A stretch of 64,000 nucleotides of DNA from Snodgrassella alvi (GCF_002777825.1 NZ_MEIR01000065.1:56633-120632), one strand, 5' to 3'. Counted from the first letter of the stretch, positions 26,600-36,629 are shown. Numbers and translations: made by a program. The notes: a model not told the origin generated them from the sequence alone.

Positions 26600-27994
26600 T
26601 TAATGCGGAATATCATCACTCAAATATACAGCAGGTTCGCTTTTATCATGTGGCAGCAGCAAATTCAAGATAATTGCCACAATTCCGCCCATACAAATCG
26701 GATTCTGAAACAGAATGGGTAACTGAGCGAAAACTTCCGGTTCAAACGCTACTCCCAGCCCAAGCCCCAGTGAGGTTGCACAGATAACCGCTTCACGGCG
26801 ACGTATACCAGCAGTAATAATAATTCGTATACCGGCTGTCACAATCAGCCCGAACATAACTACCATCACTCCACCAAGAACCGGACTGGGAATAGTAGTA
26901 AAAACAGCACCCACCCAAGGAAATAATCCGAGGATGATCAAAATCACTGCAATATATTTTCCAACATGTCGTGAAGCAACACCAGTCATTTGAATCACAC
27001 CATTATTCTGAGCAAATGTAGTTAATGGCAAAGATCCCAGAGCTGTAGCAATCACTGAAACCAGACCATCAGCCATTACCCCACCACGCAGACGGTTTGT
27101 GTACGACGATCCGTCTACCGGCTGATTGGAAATCATGGCTGTGGCAGTTAAATCTCCAACTGCTTCAAATACACTTAATAAATAAATAGTACTGGCTACC
27201 ATGAACGCATGCCAATCAAAAGCAAAACCATATTTGAATGGAATCGGAATAGTAAACAGTGGCAAATCATGCAAATTTGAAAAATCAACAATACCCATCA
27301 AAATGGCAATTACATAACCAGATATCAGCCCTACTGCAATACCAGCCATGCGCCACCATGCATTCTTGAAACAGTTAAATAACAGTACAATGAATAACAC
27401 AAACGTAGATAATGCCAGATTCGACCATGACCCGAAGGTATGATTAGCTTTGGCTGAGAGGCCGCCGCCAAAATCGGTAATGCCAACATGAATCAGACTC
27501 AGGCCTATCATCAAAACCACCACCCCACTTACTGTGGGCGTGATGATTTTTTTCAGAAAAGGCAATAACCATGATGCACCAATTACTAAAAAGGCGCCTA
27601 CAAAAGAGACGCCCAGCAAAGTAGAAATCATGGTATTTTCATTCATCCCGTTCTCTTTCATGCCCAATCCAAGCGCAATCATCACGGTTACAAAAGAAAA
27701 ATTAACTGATTGAATTGATAATAGCCCAGAGCCAATGACGCCAAAACGGTGTACCTGAATATATGTGCCCACACCTGAGGCAACCATAGACATAGACACC
27801 AGATAAGCAGTCATATCTGCAGGCAGTTTCAGAGCACCGCCAACCACCAGAGCAGGAGCCACCATTGGCACAAAAAGAGCAAGTAAATGGGTTAATGCAC
27901 TGAGCAAACCATTAAAAACAGGAGGTTTTTCCTCCAGGCCATAGACCAGATCAGAGTGTTCATTATGAGTACGAACAGAGGAGTTATCGGCCAT
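26600..27994 (-). CDS. xanP: NCS2 purine permease, XanP-like
   Basis: 464-residue nucleobase:cation symporter with about 12-14 helices. SDLVYGLEEKPPVF at the N terminus resembles the ELIYRLEDRPP of E. coli XanP. The family signature FAQNNGVIQMTGVASR is present, as are SGVVVLMIGLSLIHVG and the FEAVGDLTAT segment that binds substrate. The substrate is probably xanthine; uric acid or uracil are less likely. Divergent from dapA with about 220 bases between starts. Confidence 0.82.
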   Translation of the reverse strand: MADNSSVRTHNEHSDLVYGLEEKPPVFNGLLSALTHLLALFVPMVAPALVVGGALKLPADMTAYLVSMSMVASGVGTYIQVHRFGVIGSGLLSIQSVNFSFVTVMIALGLGMKENGMNENTMISTLLGVSFVGAFLVIGASWLLPFLKKIITPTVSGVVVLMIGLSLIHVGITDFGGGLSAKANHTFGSWSNLALSTFVLFIVLLFNCFKNAWWRMAGIAVGLISGYVIAILMGIVDFSNLHDLPLFTIPIPFKYGFAFDWHAFMVASTIYLLSVFEAVGDLTATAMISNQPVDGSSYTNRLRGGVMADGLVSVIATALGSLPLTTFAQNNGVIQMTGVASRHVGKYIAVILIILGLFPWVGAVFTTIPSPVLGGVMVVMFGLIVTAGIRIIITAGIRRREAVICATSLGLGLGVAFEPEVFAQLPILFQNPICMGGIVAIILNLLLPHDKSEPAVYLSDDIPH

Positions 27995-28217
27995 GTCATC
28001 CTTCCTTATTTGCTTTATGCATGTGTTAAATGAATATAAAGCAACGTATTTTAAGCGAAGCAGAGATATTTAATCCAGAGCAAACTATTGAGCAATAAAT
28101 CTTTAACACAACAAAACCACTTTTATCAAAAATAATTCGATAACAGGCTATTTTCCACGAAAGGGAAAAATACGCTACAATCATCACATTTTCAGCTCAC
28201 CTGTAAAGGGTAGAATT

Positions 28218-29093
28218 ATGTTGACAGGCAGCCTAGTTGCCATCGTAACGCCTATGCATGCAGATGGTAGTATTGATTATGAACAGTACAAACAGCTTAT
28301 TGACTGGCACATCGAATCTGGTACCGATGCTATTGTCGCTGTAGGAACTACTGGTGAATCAGCCACACTTAGTGTTGATGAACATCTGACGGTGATTAAA
28401 ACTGCTGTAGAACATGTAGCCGGACGCGTTAAAGTGATTGCTGGCACTGGCGCCAACAATACGCATGAAGCGATCTATCTGGCTCAGGAAGCACAGCAGG
28501 CTGGTGCAGATATGACATTATCAGTAGTACCTTACTACAACAAGCCCAATCAGGAAGGTATATACCGCCATTTCAAAACCATTGCTGAAGCCACCAGTAT
28601 TCCCATAATTCTGTACAATGTACCAGGCCGTACTGTTGTCGATATGCAACCAGATACCGCTTTACGACTAGCAGAAATCGATAATATTGTGGGTATTAAA
28701 GAAGCTACTGGTAATATTAGCCGCGCATGCTATCTGTTTAAACATGCACCTGAAAATTTTGCGGTATATTCCGGTGATGATCCTACAGCCATGGCATTCC
28801 TTTTATGCGGTGGTCATGGTATTATCAGTGTTACTGCAAATGTTGCCCCAAAAATGTTTGCTGAAATGTGTCATGCAGCCTTACGTGGAGACATCGCCGG
28901 CGCACGCACTTTGAACGATAAATTACAGCGTCTGCACAGTGACCTTTTCTGTGAACCTAGCCCGGCACCGACCAAATGGGCTTTGTCTAAACTGGGTAAA
29001 ATCAGCCCAGTTTGCCGCTTACCGATTATCGAACTGTCTTCTGCCGGACAGACTACGGTACTGGCTGCCATGCAGGAAGCCGGATTGATTTAA
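28218..29093 (+). CDS. dapA: 4-hydroxy-tetrahydrodipicolinate synthase
   Basis: First committed enzyme of lysine and meso-diaminopimelate synthesis, condensing pyruvate with aspartate semialdehyde. 291 residues, TIM barrel. GTTGESATL near residue 43, YNVPGRT with the catalytic Tyr near 133, and VGIKEATGN with the Schiff-base Lys near 161 are all in place. AAAGGG precedes the ATG. bamC follows after about 50 bases, an arrangement also found in E. coli (dapA-bamC). Confidence 0.96.
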   Translation: MLTGSLVAIVTPMHADGSIDYEQYKQLIDWHIESGTDAIVAVGTTGESATLSVDEHLTVIKTAVEHVAGRVKVIAGTGANNTHEAIYLAQEAQQAGADMTLSVVPYYNKPNQEGIYRHFKTIAEATSIPIILYNVPGRTVVDMQPDTALRLAEIDNIVGIKEATGNISRACYLFKHAPENFAVYSGDDPTAMAFLLCGGHGIISVTANVAPKMFAEMCHAALRGDIAGARTLNDKLQRLHSDLFCEPSPAPTKWALSKLGKISPVCRLPIIELSSAGQTTVLAAMQEAGLI

Positions 29094-29142
29094 TATATAT
29101 AAGCCAACATTGCCATAATGATACTCACAGAAAGTGGCCGAT

Positions 29143-30288
29143 ATGAATTTAAGCAAAACCATTGTTCTGACTCTACTGGCAGCAAGTCTTGCCGCATGTG
29201 CCAGTAAAAAAGAAACCCTGCCCAAACTGGATTATCAGTCAAACAATAAAAAAATTGTCCAACTGGATGTACCACCAGACCTAACTGACCCGAATCAAGG
29301 TAATCGTTTCAGTGCTCCGGGTAGTTCACTGATTAATGGTGCGGTACGTGCCAGTGATTTGAACAAGCCTGCCAGCAAATACAAAACCAGTACCAATATT
29401 CAGGTATTGACTCAAGTACCGGATATTCACTTTCAACGTGATGGCAGCATCCGCTGGCTGACCATTGACAATAAACAGGCCGCTGAATTATGGCCACTGT
29501 TGAAGGCTTTCTGGCAGGAACAAGGTTTTACTATTGAGCGTGAAGAACCGGCAATTGGCTTAATGCAAACCAACTGGGCAGAAAACCGTGCCAAAGTACC
29601 TTCAGATGCCATTCGCGGCATTTTTGAAAAAGTGGGCCTGGGTGGCATTTATTCCAGCGGTGAGCGTGATATGTTTACTATCCGCCTGGAACGCAACAGC
29701 AAGGGCGGTACAGATGTATTCTTCAGCCAGAAAGGTATGAAAGAAATTTATACCAGCAAGGATGGGGACAGTACTGCATGGCAGCCCCGTCCGAACGAAC
29801 CTGAGCTGGAAGCAGCATTCTTAGCACGTTTCATGCAATATCTGGGCGCGGATGCCAAACAGGTACAACAGCAGATAGCCGCCCAGAAGCAAGATCCGAA
29901 TGAAAATGCACTGGCAAAACTAGATGGCAACAGTATTTATCTGCTAGGTTCGCAAGAGCGCAACTGGCGCCGTGTTGCACTGGCTCTGGATCGTGTTGGC
30001 CTGAATGTCATCGGCGAAAACCGCAACTCGTACGTTTATCTGGTTGAAGTAGCAGCTGCTGAAGCATCTTCTGTTTCCAATAAAAAACCGGGACTATTTA
30101 GCCGTATGTTTGGACACAGCAAGAAAGCTGAGCAACAACAGCACAAACAGCAACCGCGTTTAATTGTATTGGCGCAGCCACTGAAAGAGGGTGGTACACG
30201 TGTTAGTCTGGCCAATGAAGATGGTACGCCCTACACTGGTAAAGATGCCAAAAAATGGATTCAGCAACTGGACCAGCAATTACGTTAA
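29143..30288 (+). CDS. bamC: Outer membrane assembly lipoprotein BamC
   Basis: Accessory lipoprotein of the BAM complex, which folds beta-barrel proteins into the outer membrane. It begins MNLSKTIVLTLLAASLAACASK with the lipobox LAAC; the ATG at 29143 puts the signal peptide in the right register, whereas a GTG at 29134 adds three residues. The BamC N-terminal lasso segment IVQLDVPPDLTDP follows, then two helix-grip domains separated near residue 215, and an extra Lys/Gln-rich stretch (SKKAEQQQHKQQP). About 381 residues. A strong terminator follows. Confidence 0.93.
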   Translation: MNLSKTIVLTLLAASLAACASKKETLPKLDYQSNNKKIVQLDVPPDLTDPNQGNRFSAPGSSLINGAVRASDLNKPASKYKTSTNIQVLTQVPDIHFQRDGSIRWLTIDNKQAAELWPLLKAFWQEQGFTIEREEPAIGLMQTNWAENRAKVPSDAIRGIFEKVGLGGIYSSGERDMFTIRLERNSKGGTDVFFSQKGMKEIYTSKDGDSTAWQPRPNEPELEAAFLARFMQYLGADAKQVQQQIAAQKQDPNENALAKLDGNSIYLLGSQERNWRRVALALDRVGLNVIGENRNSYVYLVEVAAAEASSVSNKKPGLFSRMFGHSKKAEQQQHKQQPRLIVLAQPLKEGGTRVSLANEDGTPYTGKDAKKWIQQLDQQLR

Positions 30289-30292
30289 TATA

Positions 30293-30322
30293 AAAAGCCT
30301 GCCTATGCAGGCTTTTATTTTT
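30293..30322 (+). terminator. Rho-independent terminator after bamC
   Basis: AAAAGCCTGC and GCAGGCTTTT form a perfect 10-base stem around CTAT, followed by a T-rich tail. Confidence 0.9.
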
Positions 30323-30840
30323 CCATACTCAATAACCAGGCACATACTCAATATCATAATAATATTTGTAATATCAATTATTTATAGAAAATAAACAGCA
30401 TGCAGCAATATAATTGATTTTGAAAATAGTCCGTGAACACCGTCATTCAGACACTGCACCCTCTACCAGAAATATATTAATAACCTGACTCTGGTTATCA
30501 TTCCCGCTACCTAAAATGGCGACTCAATGCACTGAAATAAAAATAACTGATATAGCTGTATAAATTCAGTAAAATCTTATTTATCCGAATTTGTTCTGGT
30601 GAATTGAAATTCAGATAATATTTAGATATTTAATAGTATCAAGCATGATTGTAGGATCACTCAGCCTTAATTATTTGCGGCATCACAATTAAATGTTTCT
30701 GGTCAGCATGAGTATTTTTCGGGTTAAAATATTATTTTTACATTACATACTAAGCACTTATAACCTGATACCTGATACCTGATATAAATGTTCGAGATAC
30801 GAATAAACGATTGATATAAACTTTAAATACTGATATTAAA
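30323..30840. other. AT-rich intergenic region before the small membrane genes
   Basis: No gene seen. At about 30760-30783 a 7-base unit (CTGATAC) repeats three times in tandem. The region presumably holds the promoter of the small membrane protein genes. Confidence 0.5.
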
Positions 30841-31047
30841 ATGCCAAATATGAAAAAACTGATTATAAATTATTGTTTTCTAACAATGACGGTGATTGCT
30901 ACTCTCGTTATCGGTACCATCTTCTTTGCCGATATACGTTATCCTTTATGGTACAGTATTTGCTGTTTTATCATTGCTGCCATTGGATTGATAATAATAA
31001 CACCATTTACGATTAAGCTAATTAAAATCAGCCGGAATTCAAATTAA
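30841..31047 (+). CDS. Small two-helix membrane protein, paralogue 1
   Basis: 68 residues with two hydrophobic segments, FLTMTVIATLVIGTIFF and ICCFIIAAIGLIIITPF, then a basic tail KLIKISRNSN. The real start may be the second ATG (30850), giving MKKLIINYC, which aligns with the next gene. No clear ribosome binding site. Function unknown. It resembles the proteins encoded at 31181 and, more weakly, 31623, so this looks like a local gene family. Confidence 0.5.
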   Translation: MPNMKKLIINYCFLTMTVIATLVIGTIFFADIRYPLWYSICCFIIAAIGLIIITPFTIKLIKISRNSN

Positions 31048-31180
31048 TCACCAGCAACTGCAAATAAAAATTCATTCATAGCTAAAGAACAGATATTGAT
31101 TAAAGTTTTATTTTAAAATAGTGAAAACATTACAAAACTGATCTTCATTAATAGCCTTCTTCTTAAAGGGAACAACACTA

Positions 31181-31438
31181 ATGAAAAAACTGATTATTAT
31201 CCATATTGTTACATCATTACTATTTATAGTCTCCATCAGTATCGGTTTTTTACTATATCGAAATGAACACCAGCTTTCTGCTTATAGTACAACATGTTTC
31301 ATTATTGGTTTGATTATTGCAATTGCTGAAATACCATTAACCATCAAAATAACCAAAATGAACCAGAATAAAGAACAGACACCAGATAGCACCACAGATT
31401 TTACATCGCTTAGAAAAAAAATAAATTTTTACATCTGA
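31181..31438 (+). CDS. Small two-helix membrane protein, paralogue 2
   Basis: 85 residues starting MKKLIIIHIVTSLLFIV, with two membrane segments and TCFIIGLIIAIAEIPLTIKI aligning to the CFIIAAIGLIIITPFTIKL of paralogue 1. It has an additional hydrophilic tail of about 28 residues. AAAGGGA lies 10 bases before the ATG, good evidence of translation. Function unknown. Confidence 0.6.
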   Translation: MKKLIIIHIVTSLLFIVSISIGFLLYRNEHQLSAYSTTCFIIGLIIAIAEIPLTIKITKMNQNKEQTPDSTTDFTSLRKKINFYI

Positions 31439-31622
31439 AAATACGAAAGAGTATATTGAATTGAAGAAGCTATATCTCATTTAAATCCGGATGATAACTA
31501 ATGATTAATTCATTTTATATTCTGTTTCATTCTGAAAACCATAATTTGCTATAAACTATAGTGATTTACCTGATTACTGTAGCCGGCTTCAAGCCATACC
31601 ATTTATTTTTGAGCATGCCAAT

Positions 31623-31862
31623 ATGACTAAACTCAAACTGTTATTACTCATTCTGGCTTCATGTACCTTTATGTTTATTGGCTGGGTAGTATTAGGCTGT
31701 TATTATTGGGTGCATCAACAGCACACTATCGCGATAATTTGCTGTTTACTTGCTTTTGTCAGTGCGCTGGGACAATTTGCAGCACTGGCATTTACACTAC
31801 GCGAACGCGCCTGCCAGCAAATGTATCAGGCCTTATCCTCCAACGATATTAATCATGAATAA
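31623..31862 (+). CDS. Small two-helix membrane protein, paralogue 3, coupled to rdgB
   Basis: 79 residues starting MTKLKLLLLILASCTF, with two membrane segments and a basic turn into a cytosolic tail (TLRERACQQMYQ). The layout matches the two upstream proteins and the second helix (IICCLLAFVSALGQ) is related. Its stop overlaps the rdgB start by 8 bases (ATGAATAA), suggesting translational coupling. Function unknown. Confidence 0.6.
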   Translation: MTKLKLLLLILASCTFMFIGWVVLGCYYWVHQQHTIAIICCLLAFVSALGQFAALAFTLRERACQQMYQALSSNDINHE

Positions 31863-32466
31863 AATTGTTCTTGCCAGTAATAATCAAGGCAAACTGGCTG
31901 AATTCAGTCGCATGTTTAGATCATTGAACATAGAAATTGTGCCTCAGTCGGTTTTCAACATCACCGAATGCCCAGAACCTTATGTGACTTTTGTAGAAAA
32001 TGCGCTGGCTAAAGCTCGACATGCCAGCCGTCATAGCGGGTTACCAGCACTGGCCGATGATTCCGGTATTTGTGCCAATGCCCTGCATGGTGCTCCCGGT
32101 GTACATTCTGCCCGCTATGCGGGCACAGAGCCAAAATCCGATGCAGCCAACAATGCCAAACTGGATGCCCAACTGCGCCAAAATAGTGACAAAAGCGTAT
32201 TTTACGTATGTGTACTGGTACTGGTTCGCCATCCAGACGACCCACAGCCACTGATTGCCGAAGCAAACTGGCCGGGTTTGTGGCAGTCATCTGCTGCCGG
32301 AAATAATGGTTTTGGCTATGATCCGCATTTCTACTTACCTGATCAGCAATTAACCGCAGCACAAATGAGCCAAGAAGAAAAAAACCGCATCAGCCACCGA
32401 GCGCAGGCTCTGCATATTCTCATGGCAAAACTCCAGCAACAATACGGCCTGAATTCTAATGCCTGA
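31855..32466 (+). CDS. rdgB: dITP/XTP pyrophosphatase (RdgB/HAM1)
   Basis: House-cleaning nucleotidase that removes dITP, XTP and related non-canonical nucleotides. Start at MNKIVLASNNQGKLAEF, the usual family N terminus; the longer frame would read through the upstream gene. TFVENALAKARHAS, LADDSGI and AGNNGFGYDPHFY are conserved motifs, and SHRAQAL closes the protein. 203 residues. It overlaps both neighbours by 8 bases, so it is embedded in an operon with the small membrane protein and hemW. Confidence 0.94.
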   Translation: MNKIVLASNNQGKLAEFSRMFRSLNIEIVPQSVFNITECPEPYVTFVENALAKARHASRHSGLPALADDSGICANALHGAPGVHSARYAGTEPKSDAANNAKLDAQLRQNSDKSVFYVCVLVLVRHPDDPQPLIAEANWPGLWQSSAAGNNGFGYDPHFYLPDQQLTAAQMSQEEKNRISHRAQALHILMAKLQQQYGLNSNA

Positions 32467-33658
32467 GTATTCTGTTTCATTACAAACACCACAGAGTCAT
32501 TCTCTACATGTGCCCAGCTTACCGCCATTATCACTGTACATTCATATTCCATGGTGTGTGCGTAAATGCCCGTATTGCGATTTCAATTCACATCAGTTGA
32601 AACAGGAGTTGGATGAACAGGCCTATATAGCTGCCTTATTAACTGATCTAGAAACGGAACTGCCCCATTTCTGGGGCAGGCCAGTGCATACAATTTTTAT
32701 CGGCGGCGGTACACCCAGCCTGCTTTCGGCCGCAGCTTTTGAACAGCTGTTAAGTGGTATTCGTGCGCGGGTTAATCTGTTACCAGCAGCGGAAATCACG
32801 CTGGAAGCCAACCCGGGCACATTCGAACGCAATCGTTTTGCTGCTTTTGCGGCAGCGGGTATTAACCGCCTTTCAATCGGCGTACAAAGTTTTGCCGATG
32901 ACAAACTGGCAACGCTGGGGCGTATTCACAACCGTGATGAAGCGCTAAGTGCAATTGAATCCGGTTTAACTTTATTTCCCAAAGTAAATATAGATTTAAT
33001 GTATGCCCTGCCCGGACAAACAGTCACACAGGCACAGAAGGATATTGATACAGCCATTGCAACCGGCGTACAGCATATCAGCGCCTATCAGCTTACACTG
33101 GAACCAAATACACCGTTCGCCCATACTCCTCCGCCACAATTGCCAGACGATGACCATATCGCTGATATCGAAGAAACCGTGCATACAGCATTACTTCAGG
33201 CCGGATTTACTCACTACGAAACTTCAGCTTTTGCCCAGCCACAACAGGAATGCTGGCATAATCTAAACTACTGGCAATTTGGTGATTATATCGGTATTGG
33301 TGCCGGTGCACATGGTAAAATATCCAACGCTCAAGAAATCATACGCACAACTCGCAGCCGACATCCAAAAGACTATTTACAGGCCATGCAGCAGCAACCG
33401 CAACGTGCTATTACCCGTCAGCCAGTATCGGTACAGGATTTACCCTTTGAATTTATGCTTAATGCCTTACGATTGACTGGCGGCGTGCCAAGTGCATGGT
33501 TTAGTGAGCGTACCGGCCTGCCTCTGTCTGCGATACAACATGCCATCACTCAGGCAGTTGAACGCGGCTTACTGGATGCAAATCCGCTGTATTTACGCCC
33601 CACGCCACTGGGACGCAGTTTTCTGAATGATTTACTGGCTTTATTTTTGAAAGCCTGA
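32459..33658 (+). CDS. hemW: Radical SAM heme chaperone HemW
   Basis: 399-residue HemN-like radical SAM protein. The motif HIPWCVRKCPYCDFNSH (CX3CX2C) lacks the further cysteine of true HemN, which marks it as HemW, a heme-binding chaperone that inserts heme into respiratory enzymes. GGGTPSLL, EANPGTFE, RLSIGVQSF and the C-terminal domain are typical. The start overlaps the rdgB stop by 8 bases (ATGCCTGA); rdgB-hemW is a common pair. Confidence 0.92.
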   Translation: MPEYSVSLQTPQSHSLHVPSLPPLSLYIHIPWCVRKCPYCDFNSHQLKQELDEQAYIAALLTDLETELPHFWGRPVHTIFIGGGTPSLLSAAAFEQLLSGIRARVNLLPAAEITLEANPGTFERNRFAAFAAAGINRLSIGVQSFADDKLATLGRIHNRDEALSAIESGLTLFPKVNIDLMYALPGQTVTQAQKDIDTAIATGVQHISAYQLTLEPNTPFAHTPPPQLPDDDHIADIEETVHTALLQAGFTHYETSAFAQPQQECWHNLNYWQFGDYIGIGAGAHGKISNAQEIIRTTRSRHPKDYLQAMQQQPQRAITRQPVSVQDLPFEFMLNALRLTGGVPSAWFSERTGLPLSAIQHAITQAVERGLLDANPLYLRPTPLGRSFLNDLLALFLKA

Positions 33659-33700
33659 TTATTCGATAATCCTTTTTCTTTAATGCAAAGGAATAGCTTC

Positions 33701-34087
33701 ATGAGTAAAAATATTATCCATACAGATAAGGCACCGGCCGCCATTGGTGCTTATTCTCAGGCAGTACGCGCTGGTAACACCGTATACCTGTCCGGCCAGA
33801 TTCCTCTGGTAGCAGAAACCATGCAAATAGTAGATGGTGGTTTTGCAGAACAAGCACACCAGGTATTTAAAAATCTTCAGGCAGTTGCGGAAGCTGCTGG
33901 CGGCAACCTGAATGATCTGGTGAAAGTAAACGCCTATCTAACCGATTTAAGCAATTTTGCTACCTTTAATGAAATTATGGCGCAATACTTTACTGCGCCA
34001 TATCCTGCTCGTGCTGCTGTTGAAGTTTCTGCCTTGCCCAAAGGTGTGCTAGTTGAAGCGGAAGGCGTTCTGGTTCTGGACAAGTAA
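33701..34087 (+). CDS. ridA: 2-iminobutanoate/2-iminopropanoate deaminase
   Basis: RidA (YjgF/YER057c) enzyme that hydrolyses reactive enamine/imine products of PLP enzymes such as IlvA, which is encoded at 59 kb. ATG 33701 is chosen because AAAGGA lies 8 bases upstream. 128 residues with [12 protein letters not shown] at the N terminus, [10 protein letters not shown], and the substrate-binding Arg in [16 protein letters not shown]. Trimeric and cytosolic in known members. Confidence 0.95.
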   Translation: MSKNIIHTDKAPAAIGAYSQAVRAGNTVYLSGQIPLVAETMQIVDGGFAEQAHQVFKNLQAVAEAAGGNLNDLVKVNAYLTDLSNFATFNEIMAQYFTAPYPARAAVEVSALPKGVLVEAEGVLVLDK

Positions 34088-34151
34088 GCAAACAAATTCA
34101 GGACAGACAGACAAAATGGCTGTTTGCTCCTGAATGGCTGGGAGGTTGAAT

Positions 34152-34970
34152 ATGACGCAATACGTAATTGGTGATATACAGGGATGCCTGGCAGAATTTC
34201 AAAGTCTGCTAACGAAACTGGACTTTAATCCCGGTACCGATACTTTATGGCTTACTGGTGATCTGGTCAATCGTGGCCCCCAATCACTGGCTACTTTGCG
34301 TCTAGTCAAACAGCATGATGGCTGTATGCAAACTATTCTGGGCAACCATGATTTGCATTTACTGGCGCTGCATTACGGCTATGGCAAACTCAAACGTGCG
34401 GACACAATCAGCGACATTCTCAATGCGCCCGACAGAAAAGAATTAATTGATTGGTTACGCCAGCAACCTTTATACCGCCAGCAGGCAAACTATGTACTGG
34501 TGCATGCAGGTATCTGGCCAGAGTGGACATGTAAACAAGCGCAATTGCTGGCACAAGAAGTAGAAACTGTTTTACAGAATACCCCAGAACAGTTCTTTGC
34601 CCACATGTACGGCAATAAACCTGATCAATGGAACAACAGCCTCAGTGGCGATGAAAGACTGCGTTTCATCACCAACAGCTTCACACGGATGCGTGCACTC
34701 ACCGATAGTGGTGCCATGGATTTTGACTATAAAGGCACACTTAATGATATGCCTGCACATCATTTACCATGGTTTAAAGCTCCGAACCGACAGAACACAG
34801 ATAAAACTATTTTATTTGGTCACTGGTCGGCATTGGGTCTGTATGAGACCAATAATGTTGTCTGTGTGGACACTGGAGCATTATGGGGCGGCAGTCTGAC
34901 TGCATTTAATCTGGACAACAGAAGCGTGGTACAGACACCAAGTCAAACAAAGTTAAATTTTGAAAATTAA
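34152..34970 (+). CDS. apaH: Bis(5'-nucleosyl)-tetraphosphatase, symmetrical
   Basis: Metallophosphatase that splits Ap4A into two ADP and also decaps Np4-capped RNA. Start chosen at ATG 34152 behind GGGAGG. Metal-binding motifs are GDIQGC, GDLVNRG and GNHDLHLLALHYG, with HAGIWPEW and FGHWSALG later. About 272 residues, the family length. A bulged inverted repeat follows the gene. Confidence 0.95.
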   Translation: MTQYVIGDIQGCLAEFQSLLTKLDFNPGTDTLWLTGDLVNRGPQSLATLRLVKQHDGCMQTILGNHDLHLLALHYGYGKLKRADTISDILNAPDRKELIDWLRQQPLYRQQANYVLVHAGIWPEWTCKQAQLLAQEVETVLQNTPEQFFAHMYGNKPDQWNNSLSGDERLRFITNSFTRMRALTDSGAMDFDYKGTLNDMPAHHLPWFKAPNRQNTDKTILFGHWSALGLYETNNVVCVDTGALWGGSLTAFNLDNRSVVQTPSQTKLNFEN

Positions 34971-34991
34971 ATGCACAAAAAATAATGACCA

Positions 34992-35044
34992 TAACGTGTA
35001 AATGTTTAATCGATAAAGCAAATATTCTATTTAAACATCACGTT
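34992..35044 (+). terminator. Possible terminator hairpin after apaH
   Basis: AACGTG plus ATGTTTAA on the left pairs with TTTAAACATCACGTT on the right with a 3-base bulge; a weak T-run (ATTTTTATT) follows after a gap. Confidence 0.4.
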
Positions 35045-35224
35045 GTACGGAAATTTTTATTCCAGCATTCTTAATACAGTAACAATAACGTTTATTGGAT
35101 ATTTTTAATACTAACCAACATTAGATAAAAAAGAATAAGATACATCCATTGCATCTTTACCTAAGCCAAGTATGATGGCTTATGTTATCTAAAAATTTAT
35201 TCATAAATGCTTGAAGGAGTTGTC

Positions 35225-35803
35225 ATGAAAAAAGTTCTTGTCCCTGCTGTAATGTTAATGCTTGCTCTGACTGGCTGTGCATCTAAATCTCATCACAAGG
35301 CACCTGTCACCCAGTCAACCACAACTACTACAACCACAGCAGCTACTACTGCTGATGTTCAGATTGACGGACGTAAAGAAGTATCTTACCTGTGTGGTAC
35401 CGGCAACGCTAGAAACAGCTTACGTGTAATGTATGGCTTGCAAGGCCAAAACGTAGTAGCAGCTCAGGTAAATTATCAGGGCAAACTGTCTCCGGTAATG
35501 ATGCGTGATTCCCGCGACGTTAACTATAATACTTTTGTTTCTCCTGAAGGCATCACATGGAAAACAGCTATTGCTACCAGCGACTCTGTAGATAAAGTAG
35601 ATGCTTTAGGTTTGGTTCAACCTAGCAAACAGATTGTTAATGGTCAAGAAAGAATTGTTCCGCAAATCGTTACCCAAAATTGCGTCGTAGATAATGGCAC
35701 AAATGGTACAGTAGCAACTGCTCCTGCGAAAACTAAAACCGTTAAAACCACCAAAACCGTTACCACTAAAAAAGTATACAAACACAAAAAAACCAAAAAA
35801 TAA
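35225..35803 (+). CDS. ACP/MliC-like lipoprotein with Lys/Thr-rich tail
   Basis: 192 residues. ATG 35225 sits behind AAGGAG and begins a lipoprotein signal with lipobox LTGC. A Thr-rich linker follows. The domain from VSYLCGTG to TQNCVVD (about 58-158) has the spacing of MliC-type lysozyme inhibitors and of the neisserial adhesin complex protein: a Cys near each end, RVMYGLQGQN in between. The last 30 residues are Lys/Thr-rich (KTVKTTKTVTTKK), perhaps for peptidoglycan or nucleic acid contact. Proposed role: outer-membrane lipoprotein that inhibits host lysozyme or mediates adhesion. The family match is by eye and only moderately secure. Confidence 0.6.
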   Translation: MKKVLVPAVMLMLALTGCASKSHHKAPVTQSTTTTTTTAATTADVQIDGRKEVSYLCGTGNARNSLRVMYGLQGQNVVAAQVNYQGKLSPVMMRDSRDVNYNTFVSPEGITWKTAIATSDSVDKVDALGLVQPSKQIVNGQERIVPQIVTQNCVVDNGTNGTVATAPAKTKTVKTTKTVTTKKVYKHKKTKK

Positions 35804-35816
35804 ATAACCGTGTTTG

Positions 35817-35849
35817 AAAAACGGCAACCTTTCAGGTTGTCGTTTTTTT
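35817..35849 (+). terminator. Rho-independent terminator after the lipoprotein gene
   Basis: AAAAACGGCAACCT pairs with AGGTTGTCGTTTTT across TTC with one G-U pair, then T-run. Confidence 0.9.
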
Positions 35850-36036
35850 ATATAAATAAAAAAGCAGCCATTGCAAAAATATGATATACCTTAGTTAGTT
35901 ACATTCATCATCATACAATACCCCCACTGAATAAACGGCATATAAACTTGAAAGCCAGCCAGACTGCCCTTATTTAAAGGCAGTTATTTTTTTCCGACAG
36001 TTATTGTGGCTGTTGGTCAACAAAGGATCACGAGAC

Positions 36037-36570
36037 ATGCAACAATTCGACGGCACCACCATTATTTCCGTTCGGCGCGGCGAAAACGTCGCCATCGGTG
36101 GCGATGGTCAAGTGACATTGGGGAATACCATTATTAAAGGCACCGCACGCAAAGTGCGTAAACTATATAACAATCAGGTTCTGGCCGGCTTTGCCGGTGG
36201 TACTGCCGATGCATTCACCCTGATTGAACTATTTGAAAGCAAATTGCAAAAACATCAGGGTAAACTGATGCTGGCAGCGATTGAGCTGGCCAAAGAATGG
36301 CGTACTGACCGCGCGCTGCGTCGTCTGGAGGCAATGTTAATTGTTGCCGACAAAAAAAATACACTGGTGATTACCGGTAACGGCGATGTACTTGAACCAG
36401 AACAAAGTATTGCCGCCATTGGTTCTGGTGGTGCATTTGCCCAGTCTGCCGCCCGCGCACTAATGGAAAACACCGAACTGGAACCAGCTGTGGTAGTTAA
36501 AAAATCACTGGAAATCGCCGGTGATATCTGCATTTATACCAATCAGAGCCACACTATCGAAACCTTGTAA
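36037..36570 (+). CDS. hslV: ATP-dependent protease proteolytic subunit HslV
   Basis: Threonine protease subunit of HslUV (ClpQY). ATG 36037 is chosen behind AAAGGA; it gives MQQFDG before TTIISVRRG, so a six-residue prosequence must be removed to free the catalytic Thr, as seen in Neisseria. [23 protein letters not shown] and [10 protein letters not shown] are family signatures. 177 residues. hslU follows after about 60 bases. Confidence 0.95.
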   Translation: MQQFDGTTIISVRRGENVAIGGDGQVTLGNTIIKGTARKVRKLYNNQVLAGFAGGTADAFTLIELFESKLQKHQGKLMLAAIELAKEWRTDRALRRLEAMLIVADKKNTLVITGNGDVLEPEQSIAAIGSGGAFAQSAARALMENTELEPAVVVKKSLEIAGDICIYTNQSHTIETL

Positions 36571-36629
36571 TTACCTTGGTTGGTTAATTTAAATTGTCAA
36601 TAACGGTCAAACCTCAAGATTGGAACAAG

